Below are positions 50,085 through 59,100 of a DNA stretch of 64,000 nucleotides, one piece after another. The stretch is from NCBI GenBank assembly GCA_016704445.1, contig JADJAE010000161.1:77210-141209 (forward strand). The letters are read 5' to 3'. Every line of letters begins with the position of its first letter. Within the stretch, counting starts at the first letter, position 1. The DNA is from Deltaproteobacteria bacterium. GTDB taxonomy: Bacteria > Myxococcota_A > Polyangia > Polyangiales > Ga0077539. Under the pieces are notes generated by a model. It did no database searches. It was given only the letters and a program-made list of their open reading frames with translations, and had not been told where the DNA came from. Both the position numbers and the translations under genes were made by a program.

Positions 50085-50660
50085 TCAGCCGACCAGGTGG
50101 TGGCTGGAGTGCCGGGGGAGCACGAAGCGAGCGTCGTCCTGATCGGGGTTGAGCACCGTCTGCTCTCGGAGCGAGACCATCTGCGCGCGAGGGTCGGAGA
50201 CCACCTTGCCGACGCGCACCATCAGGTTGCCGTGCACCATCAGCAGCGAGCGCTGCACGGAGATGACCGCCGAGGCCGAGAGCTGCATCTCCCCCAGCCA
50301 GGCGTCCATCAACTGGTCGAAGGCCCAGCGGTGGAGCACCACCGGGAGCTCGTAGTCGAGCACGGTGTTGATGTGCCGCCCCAGCGACGAGCGGGTCGCC
50401 GCGTCGAAGCGCTTCGGCGAGGTGAGCACGCCGATGAGCACGATGCGACGGCGCTGGGTGTAGCCCGACGGGGCGTCGAGGATCGCGACGACCTCCGGCC
50501 GCGTGGTCTGTCGTCCGTTGAGGCGCATGGTCTCGAGGAAGGCGTCCGCGCCGATGCGCTTGAGCGCCGAGGCGTCGGTGCCGACCTGTCCGAGCGCGTC
50601 CTGGAGCGCGTTGACCGCCTCGGTAAGCCGGGTGGTGTCGATGTCCTGTCGGGGCGTCAT
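50085..50660 (-). CDS. Hypothetical protein, last gene of the FAD-oxidoreductase operon
   Basis: The 191-residue protein is not recognised. It is mostly helical at the N-terminus (Leu-Thr-Glu-Ala-Val-Asn-Ala-Leu-Gln-Asp-Ala-Leu). The middle has Arg-Arg-Arg-Ile-Val-Leu-Ile-Gly-Val-Leu-Thr-Ser-Pro-Lys-Arg-Phe-Asp-Ala, and the end is Leu-Pro-Arg-His-Ser-Ser-His-His-Leu-Val-Gly. There is no signal peptide or membrane helix. Its ATG overlaps the stop of the oxidoreductase by four bases, so the two proteins are probably made together and may interact. It ends 17 bases from the convergent kinase gene. Confidence 0.65.
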   Translation of the reverse strand: MTPRQDIDTTRLTEAVNALQDALGQVGTDASALKRIGADAFLETMRLNGRQTTRPEVVAILDAPSGYTQRRRIVLIGVLTSPKRFDAATRSSLGRHINTVLDYELPVVLHRWAFDQLMDAWLGEMQLSASAVISVQRSLLMVHGNLMVRVGKVVSDPRAQMVSLREQTVLNPDQDDARFVLPRHSSHHLVG

Positions 50661-53289
50661 CGCGTCTCCTCCTCTCGCACGGCCAGCTCCTGAGGGAGCA
50701 GCGCCTCGGGGATCGAGTCGATCCCGAGGATCTCCACCATGTGCGGATAGCCGTCCTTGTAGAGCTTGCTATCGATCGCTCGCAGCGCCGCGAAGTCCGG
50801 GAGTTCCCACTCTTCAGGGTCCCAGATCATGCAGCGGTCGCCCGGGGCGCGGGAGGCGTGGAGCACGGCGTTGACGGCATGGCGCGCGGACTCGTTGGCG
50901 GCCTCCATGGTCGTGAGCCGGGTGAAGGTCTTCATGTACGTCCCGGCGAGGATCCACGCGCCGTTCTGCAGCTCATACCCCTCGTGGCGATGGTCGGGAT
51001 CGTGGAGCCGCCCCGGGCGCAGCTTCCACTCTCCGGGCCGGTTGATGAGGTAGGGCGAGAGGTTCTTGGCGATGTCCCTGGGCGCTCGGCGAGCGCGGCG
51101 GCCCTCCCCCTCCTCGCTCAGAAGCTCTCGACGAAACACGATGTTCTGGTCGAGGTGGTAGCAGCTCGGCGTGAGCTCCCCGTTGTCCTCGATGTCGATC
51201 GCGCGCTGCGCCGCGGGCGAGACCTGCGACGCGTCGCGGGGCCCCTCCCGGCTGCTGCGCCGCGAGCGCTGGGTGTCCATGGCGACGCTGCGCCGCACCT
51301 GCTCCCACACGGTGGAGGCGATCTGGTCGGGAGAGCAGTTCCACCCGGGGAGCTCGTCGGTGACGCCCTCGCGGATGGTCACCTTCGTGGAGCGGTGGAG
51401 CGAGCCGATGTCCACCGAGACGATGCCCCGGTAGCCGTGGATGCCCGTCGGACGACGCCGCCAGAAGTGGGCCTGCGAGATGGACGACAGCCGCCACGGG
51501 GCGTCCATGTAGAGCGTGTGCTCCTGGCCGAACTGGATGTTCGTGTCGAAGAGGTACTGCACCCCGGTGAGGTGCCGCAGCGGGCCGAGGCCGACGTTGC
51601 GCTCGGTCTCGGAGCCCGCCAGGCGCTTCTGCCAGTCGTTGAGGGCGTCGAAGTCGCTGGCGAGCTTCAACCCGGGCGCGTCGGCGACGGCGGGGAGCAG
51701 GTCGAGGGCGGCGCGAAACTTCCGCGCGAGCCCATAGCCGACGAGCGGCGCCGCGTGCTGCAGCCGGTCTTCCGGGACGTCGACCTCGCCGTGCATCCCC
51801 CAGTCGAGCTCCTTCGCGGTGAGGTTGAACTCCGGCGCGTCGAGCATCGCGGTGATGGGCGCCGCGACCACGAAGAAGTGAGGCCGCAGCCCGGTGTCGA
51901 AGTTGTCCGGCGACATCGCGTGGCCGTCGACGATCACCTTGGGCAGCAGCACCCCGGGGCGGTGCAGCGCCGCGTCCGGCGAGGGCGGGACGAAGTCCAC
52001 CAGCTTCCCCTGGATGAACTTCACCCCGCGGTACACGAGGTAGTCGCGCCACGGGTCGAACCACGCCACGGAGGTCGGGCCGTTGAGCGTCGCGTCCGTG
52101 AGCTTGCGCCCGGAGAGCTGATCGATGAGGAGCTGCGTCACGCAGTTGCCCTGGGTGCGCGCCTCGCTCTCGCTCGCGGTCATCGCCCCGAGCACCTCGG
52201 GGCCGAGCTCCATGTGCTTGCGGCACACCTCGCTGAAGCGCTCTCCCTCGATGAAGTCCCACCAGGTGAGGTCCTCGAACTCCCCAGCGCGGCGCTCGGT
52301 GCTGCTGGTCATGTACTGGAAGAGCCGGGTGCTCAGCCTCGTGACGTCCTGGGCGCCGTAGCCGAGCTCGCGCACGAAGCTCTCCAGCAGCGTCAGCGTC
52401 TGCTGCAGCGACCGCGGCGGGCGACGAGGGAAGTTCACCAGCCGCTCGACCTCCTCGGGCTTGCCGTCCTTGCCGGTGCGCTGCTGGTTGACCACCAGCC
52501 AGGTCGCCTCGGTGGAGACCAGGTTGTCGTAGACGGTGCGCAGCGCCGCGCCGAAGCGGTCGTCGCCCCGCTGAAGCACCGGCGTCCGGCGCATGGTGTC
52601 GAAGAGGTGCCGGTAGAAGCCCGGAAAGTACCGGAAGCCGTGCTCCCCCGGGACGATGCCGCGCCCCTTCACCCGCACCTCGAAGCGGAAGCCCGACATG
52701 CCCTCGACGCGCAGGATGTCCTTCTCTTCGCTGGCGAAATCGAGCCCGCGTGGAGCTCGCGGGCCATCGCGGCGCGCACCCGCACGGCGGCCTCGATCGC
52801 CTCGTCGCTCGGATCGATGGCGGCTCCCGCCCCGGACTCCACCTGCCTCGCGAGCGGGGCCGTGAGCGCCACCGTCAGGCTCTGGTACCCGGCGCCTCGC
52901 GTCGCGGCGATGAGGCGCTTGGAGAAGCTGGCGAGCGACTCCTTCACCTCCTTCCAGTCGGGCGCCCCGCCGTCGCGCTGGACCGCGGCCGCGAGCCCGA
53001 TCACCTCCTTCTCGGTGTAGTCGAAGGCCGGGTGCCGCACGAAGGGCAGCGCGCGGGTGATCGGGCCTCCGGGCGCGTCGGCCTCCTCGCCGCTCGGGAT
53101 GTACGCCCACTGGGTGCGGGCGACGCCGCCCACCGCGGGGAGGTGGGCCTCCCAGGAGTCCTCCGAGGGCTCCACCAGGTAGACGTCGTAGCCGCGCTCG
53201 ATGCACTCGTGGGCCACCGTCAATCCGGTGATGCCGCCCCCGAAGACCCAGATCACCGGGGTCGGTTCTGGTTTCGCTTTGTCGCTCAT
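50657..53289 (-). CDS. FAD-dependent oxidoreductase/desaturase-like protein (one-base deletion near 52750)
   Basis: About 877 residues after restoring one C lost near 52748-52753. The N-terminal Rossmann motif is Val-Phe-Gly-Gly-Gly-Ile-Thr-Gly-Leu-Thr at 15-24, followed by Asp-Val-Tyr-Leu-Val-Glu. After the junction comes Gly-Glu-His-Gly-Phe-Arg-Tyr-Phe-Pro-Gly-Phe-Tyr-Arg-His, a block of phytoene-desaturase/hydroxysqualene-dehydroxylase-like flavoproteins. The C-terminal flavin block is Tyr-Glu-Leu-Gln-Asn-Gly-Ala-Trp-Ile-Leu-Ala-Gly-Thr-Tyr. At about 877 residues it is well over the usual 450-550, with a long unrecognised middle. SCP2-like and CrtC-like neighbours suggest an isoprenoid or other lipid substrate (inference). 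Confidence 0.78.
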
Positions 53290-53744
53290 CAGCTCGCTGC
53301 CTCCCTCTCCGCGTCGCTAGATACAACCTCGCGTCGAAACGCGTCCATCAACCCTGGAAACGACGGGCTCCGCACCGCTCCCCGAAGAAACTCCAGCAGC
53401 CCGTCATGGAAGGCCGCCAGGTCGTCCACGCGCCCTCGCAGCACCGTCTCGCCCAGCAGCACCGAGCTCACCAGCGAGCGCTCCGCCTCGGCCAGCGCCA
53501 CGATCTCCCGCCGCGTGGTGCGCAGCGTGACCGACGGCGCGCCCGGCTCGTCGCGCAGCCACACCCGCTCTCCGTCGCTCTCCACCGCCACCACCTCGCC
53601 GTCGACGGTGATCTCCACCTCGCGCGCCCCGAGCGCCGCGGCCATCCGCGCGTGCGCCCACGGGAGCTCGCGCAGCAGCGTCCGCAGCCCCCGGCCCACC
53701 CATCCCCGAAACGGCATCCTCCGCACGCCCATCGCCCCTCTCAT
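53289..53744 (-). CDS. SCP2-like sterol/lipid-binding protein
   Basis: The 151-residue protein carries an SCP2-type pattern over residues 45-140: Val-Glu-Ile-Thr-Val-Asp-Gly-Glu-Val-Val, Val-Thr-Leu-Arg-Thr-Thr-Arg-Arg-Glu-Ile-Val-Ala-Leu, then Gly-Arg-Val-Asp-Asp-Leu-Ala-Ala-Phe. SCP2 folds bind sterols, fatty acyl-CoA or other lipids. Both ends overlap neighbouring genes by four bases (ATGA), upstream with the CrtC-like gene and downstream with the oxidoreductase. It may present a lipid substrate to that enzyme. The fold call is from sequence pattern only. Confidence 0.65.
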   Translation of the reverse strand: MRGAMGVRRMPFRGWVGRGLRTLLRELPWAHARMAAALGAREVEITVDGEVVAVESDGERVWLRDEPGAPSVTLRTTRREIVALAEAERSLVSSVLLGETVLRGRVDDLAAFHDGLLEFLRGAVRSPSFPGLMDAFRREVVSSDAEREAAS

Positions 53745-54784
53745 GCCCCGAGGAACTCGAAGATCGCCCGACCCCGCATCGCCACCCGCTCTCCGCGCAC
53801 CCGGCCCTCGACGGTGACCACCCCGCTCACCTCGTGGATCACCGTCACCCCCGGGTCGTGGTCGTTGGGGATCACCACCGCGGCCACGTCCTCCGCCTCG
53901 AAGCGGCAGCGCAGCTCGTCGCCGTCGCCGCGCGCGGTCACCTCCAGCGCCCTCGGGACGTCCGTCACCGTCCCCGGCGCCACCAGCGCCATCGCCCTCG
54001 GCAGCTTGAACACCCTCGACGCCCTCAAGAGCCCGACCCGCTCCACCGTCACATCCGCCGCGCGCAATACCCGGTGCTGTAAAGCCCCGCGCCATAGGAA
54101 GAGCGCCTGCATGTACGTCCGCGAGTGGGCCCGATCGGAGAGCCGCACGAACACCATGCTCCAGGGGTTTCCCTCCTCCTCGGGCAGCCCGTAGCCCCAC
54201 TCCCAGGCGAAGTCCCGGCCCCAGGCGAAGTGCCCCCAGTTGTGGTCGTGGTAGGCGCGCGCCCGCTCCACCTTCACCACCCGGTCGCCCAGCCGGAGCG
54301 TTCCGCTCGCGACCATGCGCGGCAGCACCAGCCAGTTGATGGGGGGCCCCGGGTCGAGCCGGATGTTGTTGGCCAGCGAGGGCACGCACCCGGGCTCGAG
54401 CACCAGCGACACCGCGATGGGACGCCGCCGCAGCCGCACCTCGATGACGTAGCGCCCGTCCTCGAAGGCGACCCGGTTGTCTCCGAAGCGCATCTGCAGT
54501 CCGCCGCCCGCGGCCTCGACCTCGTGGGCCTCGAAGACCTCGACGTCGCCGTCCCACTCCCGCTCCCGCACCAGCACCACCACGCGGGCGAACTCATGGC
54601 CCCGCGGGGCGCCCTCCCTCACGTCGTCGACCAGGCTGAGGTTCACCAGCACGTCGACGCCGGGAGCGTAGACGCAGAAGTGCCACCACTCCTTGTGCCC
54701 CCCGGCGCCCCCGCGCGAGCAGGGAGTGCGCCGCAGCCAGTCGGTGTCGGCGATGGCCTTGTCGAAGGGGTTCACCGCAGCCAC
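53741..54784 (-). CDS. CrtC/AttH-like lipocalin-fold protein (hydroxyneurosporene synthase-like)
   Basis: The 347-residue protein, from a GTG at 54784, has the two hallmarks of the CrtC/AttH family: His-Lys-Glu-Trp-Trp-His-Phe at 30-36 and Ala-Tyr-His-Asp-His-Asn-Trp-Gly at 177-184, followed by Trp-Glu-Trp-Gly-Tyr-Gly. CrtC hydrates acyclic carotenoids at C-1,2; other members act on tocopherol-like or unknown lipids. The absence of crtB/crtI-type genes here argues against a plain carotenoid cluster. It lies three bases after a small gene and overlaps the SCP2-like gene. Confidence 0.78.
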   Translation of the reverse strand: MAAVNPFDKAIADTDWLRRTPCSRGGAGGHKEWWHFCVYAPGVDVLVNLSLVDDVREGAPRGHEFARVVVLVREREWDGDVEVFEAHEVEAAGGGLQMRFGDNRVAFEDGRYVIEVRLRRRPIAVSLVLEPGCVPSLANNIRLDPGPPINWLVLPRMVASGTLRLGDRVVKVERARAYHDHNWGHFAWGRDFAWEWGYGLPEEEGNPWSMVFVRLSDRAHSRTYMQALFLWRGALQHRVLRAADVTVERVGLLRASRVFKLPRAMALVAPGTVTDVPRALEVTARGDGDELRCRFEAEDVAAVVIPNDHDPGVTVIHEVSGVVTVEGRVRGERVAMRGRAIFEFLGA

Positions 54785-54787
54785 CCA

Positions 54788-54953
54788 TCAGACCGCGAGG
54801 GGCGCTCGGAGCTCGCGGAGGGGGGGGCGCGTGCTCGTCGAGGAGGGCGTCGAGGCGGAGGCCCCAGGACTCCAGGCCCAGCAGCAGGTGAAGCCAGGCG
54901 TTGCGCTCGGTGAACTCGTCGCCGTGGCGCTGCGTCTCGGTGGCGCGGCTCAC
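54788..54953 (-). CDS. Small hypothetical protein interrupted at an eight-G tract
   Basis: A GTG at 54953 overlaps the upstream stop by four bases (GTGA). It opens a frame reading Thr-Glu-Arg-Asn-Ala-Trp-Leu-His-Leu-Leu-Leu-Gly-Leu-Glu-Ser-Trp-Gly-Leu-Arg-Leu-Asp-Ala-Leu. At a run of eight G (54820-54827 on the plus strand) the frame must shift by one to reach a stop at 54788-54790, three bases before the CrtC-like start. The corrected product is about 55 residues. Without the shift it would run deep into the next gene. It is a small helical protein of unknown role, too short to assign to a family. Confidence 0.45.
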
Positions 54954-55324
54954 GTCCCGTCGTCGCCCGGGTGAACGCCGAAGAGCCGGGTGAGCATCGG
55001 CTCGAGGTCGGGCACCGTCGCGGCCCTGGCCAGCGCGTCCATCACCTTCGAGGGCAGGATGGTGGTGGGCTCCTCCTCCAGCACGTTGAGCGTGCCGACC
55101 TCCCACACCACGCGCCCCCGGCGGATGAGCTCGGAGCCCTTCAACCGCTCTCTCAGGGCCGTCCCCTCCGGGGTCGCAGAGTACGCCCGCCCCTCGGCCA
55201 CCGCGGCGGCGAAGAGGGCCTGCGCGGCCACCGGGTACCGCACGATCAGCGCCTGCGCCTGCCGCAGGGCCGCGAAGAGTCCGTCCTCCTCGCGCGCCTC
55301 GAACACGGGCCCCTCATCGCTCAT
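54950..55324 (-). CDS. Hypothetical protein in the FAD-oxidoreductase operon
   Basis: The 124-residue protein begins Met-Ser-Asp-Glu-Gly-Pro-Val-Phe-Glu-Ala-Arg-Glu-Glu-Asp. It is helical to about residue 60, with a beta-like Gly-Arg-Val-Val-Trp-Glu-Val-Gly-Thr-Leu-Asn-Val-Leu in the middle and a final helix ending Leu-Thr-Arg-Leu-Phe-Gly. No signal peptide or membrane segment is visible, and no family was recognised. It sits 13 bases after the first gene of the operon and overlaps the small gene downstream by four bases. Confidence 0.6.
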   Translation of the reverse strand: MSDEGPVFEAREEDGLFAALRQAQALIVRYPVAAQALFAAAVAEGRAYSATPEGTALRERLKGSELIRRGRVVWEVGTLNVLEEEPTTILPSKVMDALARAATVPDLEPMLTRLFGVHPGDDGT

Positions 55325-55337
55325 GGAAGGCAACGGC

Positions 55338-56081
55338 TCAGACCGGAGAGGGATCGAAGCGCAGCGCAAGCTCGATGGCCTTCGCCAGTCGGCCGTCGGG
55401 GCCCTCCAACTCGTAGCGCCCGGAGGCCACGGCAGCGGAGTCCAACTTGTCGAGGGCGCCCGGGTTCCAGCGGATTCTCACCCGCAGCGGGAGCACGGCC
55501 TCCTTCACGGTCGCCGCCGGGTCACGCAGCACCTCGACCCGCACCGCCTCCTGATCGATCTTCGGCTCCCGGCTCCAGCTCAGCTTGACGGGCGTCGCCG
55601 CGGGCCCCGCGGGCCAATCGCTCTCGGTGAGGTTCTTCACCCGAAACTGCCGGTGAATCTCGCAGTAGCGGGTGCTCTCCCCGTCCGTGGGTCGCTCCAT
55701 CCGGTCAGCCTCCACCGCGCGCACCGGGATCACCAGGTCGAGCACCTCCGAGCGGTTGCCCCGAAGGGGGAAGCCGATCGCCTCGCCGATGCGCTCCTCC
55801 AGGTGCTTCGTGTGCTTGCTGCGCAGCCCGAAGAGCCGGTCGAGGGCGTCGACCTGGAGGCGGGCCACGTCGTAGAGAAGCTCGCTGACGCGCCGCACGT
55901 CGCCGATCCTGGGGATGAGCGGGGCGATGGGCGATCCGCTGGACTCCGCGGCGCGGGCCGCGTGGTTGAGGGCCTCCTTGCCGTCGTGGATGCCCTCGAG
56001 GATGTCCACAGCGCTCTGGAGCGACTTGTCCTTCAGGGCGTCCAGGAACTTCGCCTGCGCGTTGCGGTCGGAATCAACCAT
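55338..56081 (-). CDS. Hypothetical protein, first gene of the FAD-oxidoreductase operon
   Basis: The 247-residue product from the ATG at 56081 has a helical N-terminal half (Asn-Ala-Gln-Ala-Lys-Phe-Leu-Asp-Ala-Leu-Lys-Asp-Lys-Ser-Leu). The beta-rich C-terminal half contains Tyr-Cys-Glu-Ile-His-Arg-Gln-Phe-Arg-Val-Lys-Asn-Leu-Thr and Gly-Arg-Tyr-Glu-Leu-Glu-Gly-Pro-Asp-Gly-Arg-Leu. It is cytoplasmic by appearance and not recognised. It is divergent from the subtilase-like gene at 56185, so the 103-base gap must hold the promoters of both. Confidence 0.62.
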   Translation of the reverse strand: MVDSDRNAQAKFLDALKDKSLQSAVDILEGIHDGKEALNHAARAAESSGSPIAPLIPRIGDVRRVSELLYDVARLQVDALDRLFGLRSKHTKHLEERIGEAIGFPLRGNRSEVLDLVIPVRAVEADRMERPTDGESTRYCEIHRQFRVKNLTESDWPAGPAATPVKLSWSREPKIDQEAVRVEVLRDPAATVKEAVLPLRVRIRWNPGALDKLDSAAVASGRYELEGPDGRLAKAIELALRFDPSPV

Positions 56082-56184
56082 CGGGGGTGCCGCTCCTCTC
56101 CAGCGGGTGATGGATGTACCCCAAGCGCACCGCGGCTGAGAAGCCCCGCGCGCCCACCCGGCGGACTGTGATACCCGATCGGGT

Positions 56185-59100
56185 ATGCGTCTGCTCCGAC
56201 TGCGCTCCTTCGTCGCCACGGCCACACTGGCCACCACACTCTTCGCGCCTCGCGCGCACGCGATCTGGCCCCCGTCGCCCGAGATGAGCGCCGAGGACCT
56301 CTCGCGCCCCGAGAACTGGCCCAACGACCCGGGCTACGCCTACACCGAGCGCGGTGGGGGCCAGTGGTCGCTGTGGAGCTGGATCCCCATGGCGACCCGG
56401 GCGGTCGCCGGCTTCCGCGCCCAGGAGCTCACGCTCGGCGCGGGCAACAGCGTCGACCGCGCCTGGGGCATCTCCATCGGCGACCCCCGGGTGATGATCG
56501 CGGTGCTCGACTCGGGCATCAACTGGGAGAACGACGACCTCGTCAACAAGGTCGCGCTCAACATCGCCGAGCTCCCGATGCCGATGGGCGCCTCGGCCTA
56601 CGACAGCAACGGCGACGGCGTGGTCACCGTGGCCGACTACCTCCAGGACACCCGCATCACCTGCGGCGTCGCGGGGATGCCGCGCAACCAGTTCGCCTGC
56701 CGCGGCGCCGACGGGATGCCCAACGACCCCAACGCCAACGGCGTGCTCGACGGCGGCGACCTGATCCGGGTCTTCTCCGACAGCACCGACGCCGACCGCA
56801 ACGGGTACGTCGACGACATCGCCGGCTGGGACTTCATGCACGACGACAACGACCCGGCGGACGACACCCGCTTCGGTCACGGCACCGGCGAGGCGCGAGA
56901 CTCCGCCTCCGAGGCCAACAACGGCCGCGGCGGCGCGGGGAGCTGTCCCCGCTGCATGTTCATCCCCACCCGCGTGGGCGACAGCTTCATCACCGACGTG
57001 ACCGACTTCGGCCAGGCCGTGGTCTACGCCGTCGACCGGGGCGCGAGCGTGGTGCAGGAGGCCCTCGGCACCCTCAACAACTCCCGCTTCTCCCAGGCCG
57101 CGATCGACTACGCGTACAGCCACAACGTGGTCATCATCGCGAGCGCGGCCGACGAGAACTCCCGGCATCACAACATGCCCGGCACCGCCAACCACACGGT
57201 CTACACGCACGCGATCCGATTCGACTCGGAGAACATCAACAGCGCGACGACCTTCCTCAACTTCAACAACTGCACCAACTACGGGGCGCAGCTCGTGCTC
57301 TCCGTCGGCGCCATGAGCTGCTCGTCCGCCGCGGTGGGCTACAGCTCCGGCATGGCGGGGCTCATCTACTCCGCCGCCCTCGGCCGCAACCTCAACCCGG
57401 CGATCTCCGCCGAGGAGGTCAAGCAGCTCCTCACGATGACCGCCGACGACGTCAACGTGCCCGAGAGCCAGCCGACGCACCCGATGTTCGACCGCTCGAA
57501 GTACCCGTCGCTCGCCGGCTGGGACCAGCGCTTCGGCTACGGCCGCACCAACTCCCGGCGCTCGCTGGAGTGGGTGCGCGACGGGCGCATCCCCCCGGAG
57601 GTGGACATCACCTCGCCGCGCTGGTTCACGGTGCTCGACCCCGACCGGCCCGCGCAGCAGACCCTGCGCATCGAGGGCCGCATCGCCGCCCGCCGCGCGC
57701 CGCGCTTCGATTACACCATCGAGTATGCGACCGGCGTCGAGCCCGCGGACACCGCCTGGGTGATGGTGCGCCGGGAGACCAACGTCACCGCCGCGGTCAC
57801 CGACCGCCTGGCCGACATCGACCTCCGCACGATCAACATCAACAACCCCGGCGAGGTGGAGAACCGCTACACGCTCACCGTGCGCATCCGCGTCACGGCC
57901 CACTACGACGCGCCCATCGGCGACGTCCCGGGCGAGGTGCGGCGCGCGTTCTACGTGCACCGCGACCCCACGGTGCTCCCGGGCTTCCCGATCGACCTGG
58001 GCAGCGGCGGCGAGAGCTCGCCCCACCTCGTCGACCTCAACGGCGACGGCGCGAGGGAGATCATCTACGCGACCTCCGACGGCGAGGTGCACGCCTTCCG
58101 CGCCGACGGCACCGACCTGCCCGGCTGGCCCGCGTTCACCCGCCTCGCGCAGGGCTACGACCCGGCGCGCACCCCGAGCTACCTGGCGTCGAGGGCCTTC
58201 CAGCCCGTCGCCCCGGGCGGCCGTCCCCCCATCGACCCGACGGTGGTGCGCGAGGCGGTGCTCTCCACGCCCGCCATCGGCGACCTCGACGGCGACATGC
58301 GCCCTGAGGTGGTGGTCGGCACCTACGCCGGGACCATCCACGTCTACCGCGCGGACGGCACCGCGTACGGCCACGGCTTCCCCTACACGCTCCCCGAGGT
58401 GCCGAGCAGCGCGACCTCGCCGCAGGCCATCCAGGCCCGCGGGATGTTCGGCGACCCGGTGCTCGCCGACCTCGACGGCGACATGCGCCCGGAGATCGTC
58501 TTCGGCGCCTTCGACGGCAAGGTCTACGCGCTCGACTCCATGACCGGCATGGTCAAGTCGGGCTTCCCGGTGGTGGTGACCTTCCCCGAGCCGGGCACCA
58601 GCCGCAACCGCGTCTTCGGCAGCGTCGGCATCGGCGACATGGACGGCGACCGCCGCCTGGACATCGTCTCGGTGTCGAGCGAGGGCCTGCGCGGCGACAA
58701 CAACCTCGGCGCCATCTACGTGATCTACGGCGACGGAAACAACCACGCGGGCGGGCCCTTCCACCCCAACTGGCCGATTCCGTACCTGTCGTTCAACTTC
58801 TTCCCGCTCATCGGCGAAGGGGTCTCCTCGTCGCCCGCCATCGCGGACATGGACGGCGACGGCCGCGACGAGCTCGCCCTCGTCGGCACCGGCAGCGCCG
58901 TCATCACCCTCGCCCGCGGCGTGCAGCCGCCGCACGTTGCGCGACCGTCGCCCCAGTCGCTCGCCCAGGCCGTGGCGATCCGCACCGCGATGCGCGGCCG
59001 GCTGACCAACGTCGAGACGTCGCAGGTGTCGTTCATCCCGGCGTTCTCGCTGGGCAGCTTCGGCGACATGACCAACGACGGCGTGCCCGACTACGTGATC

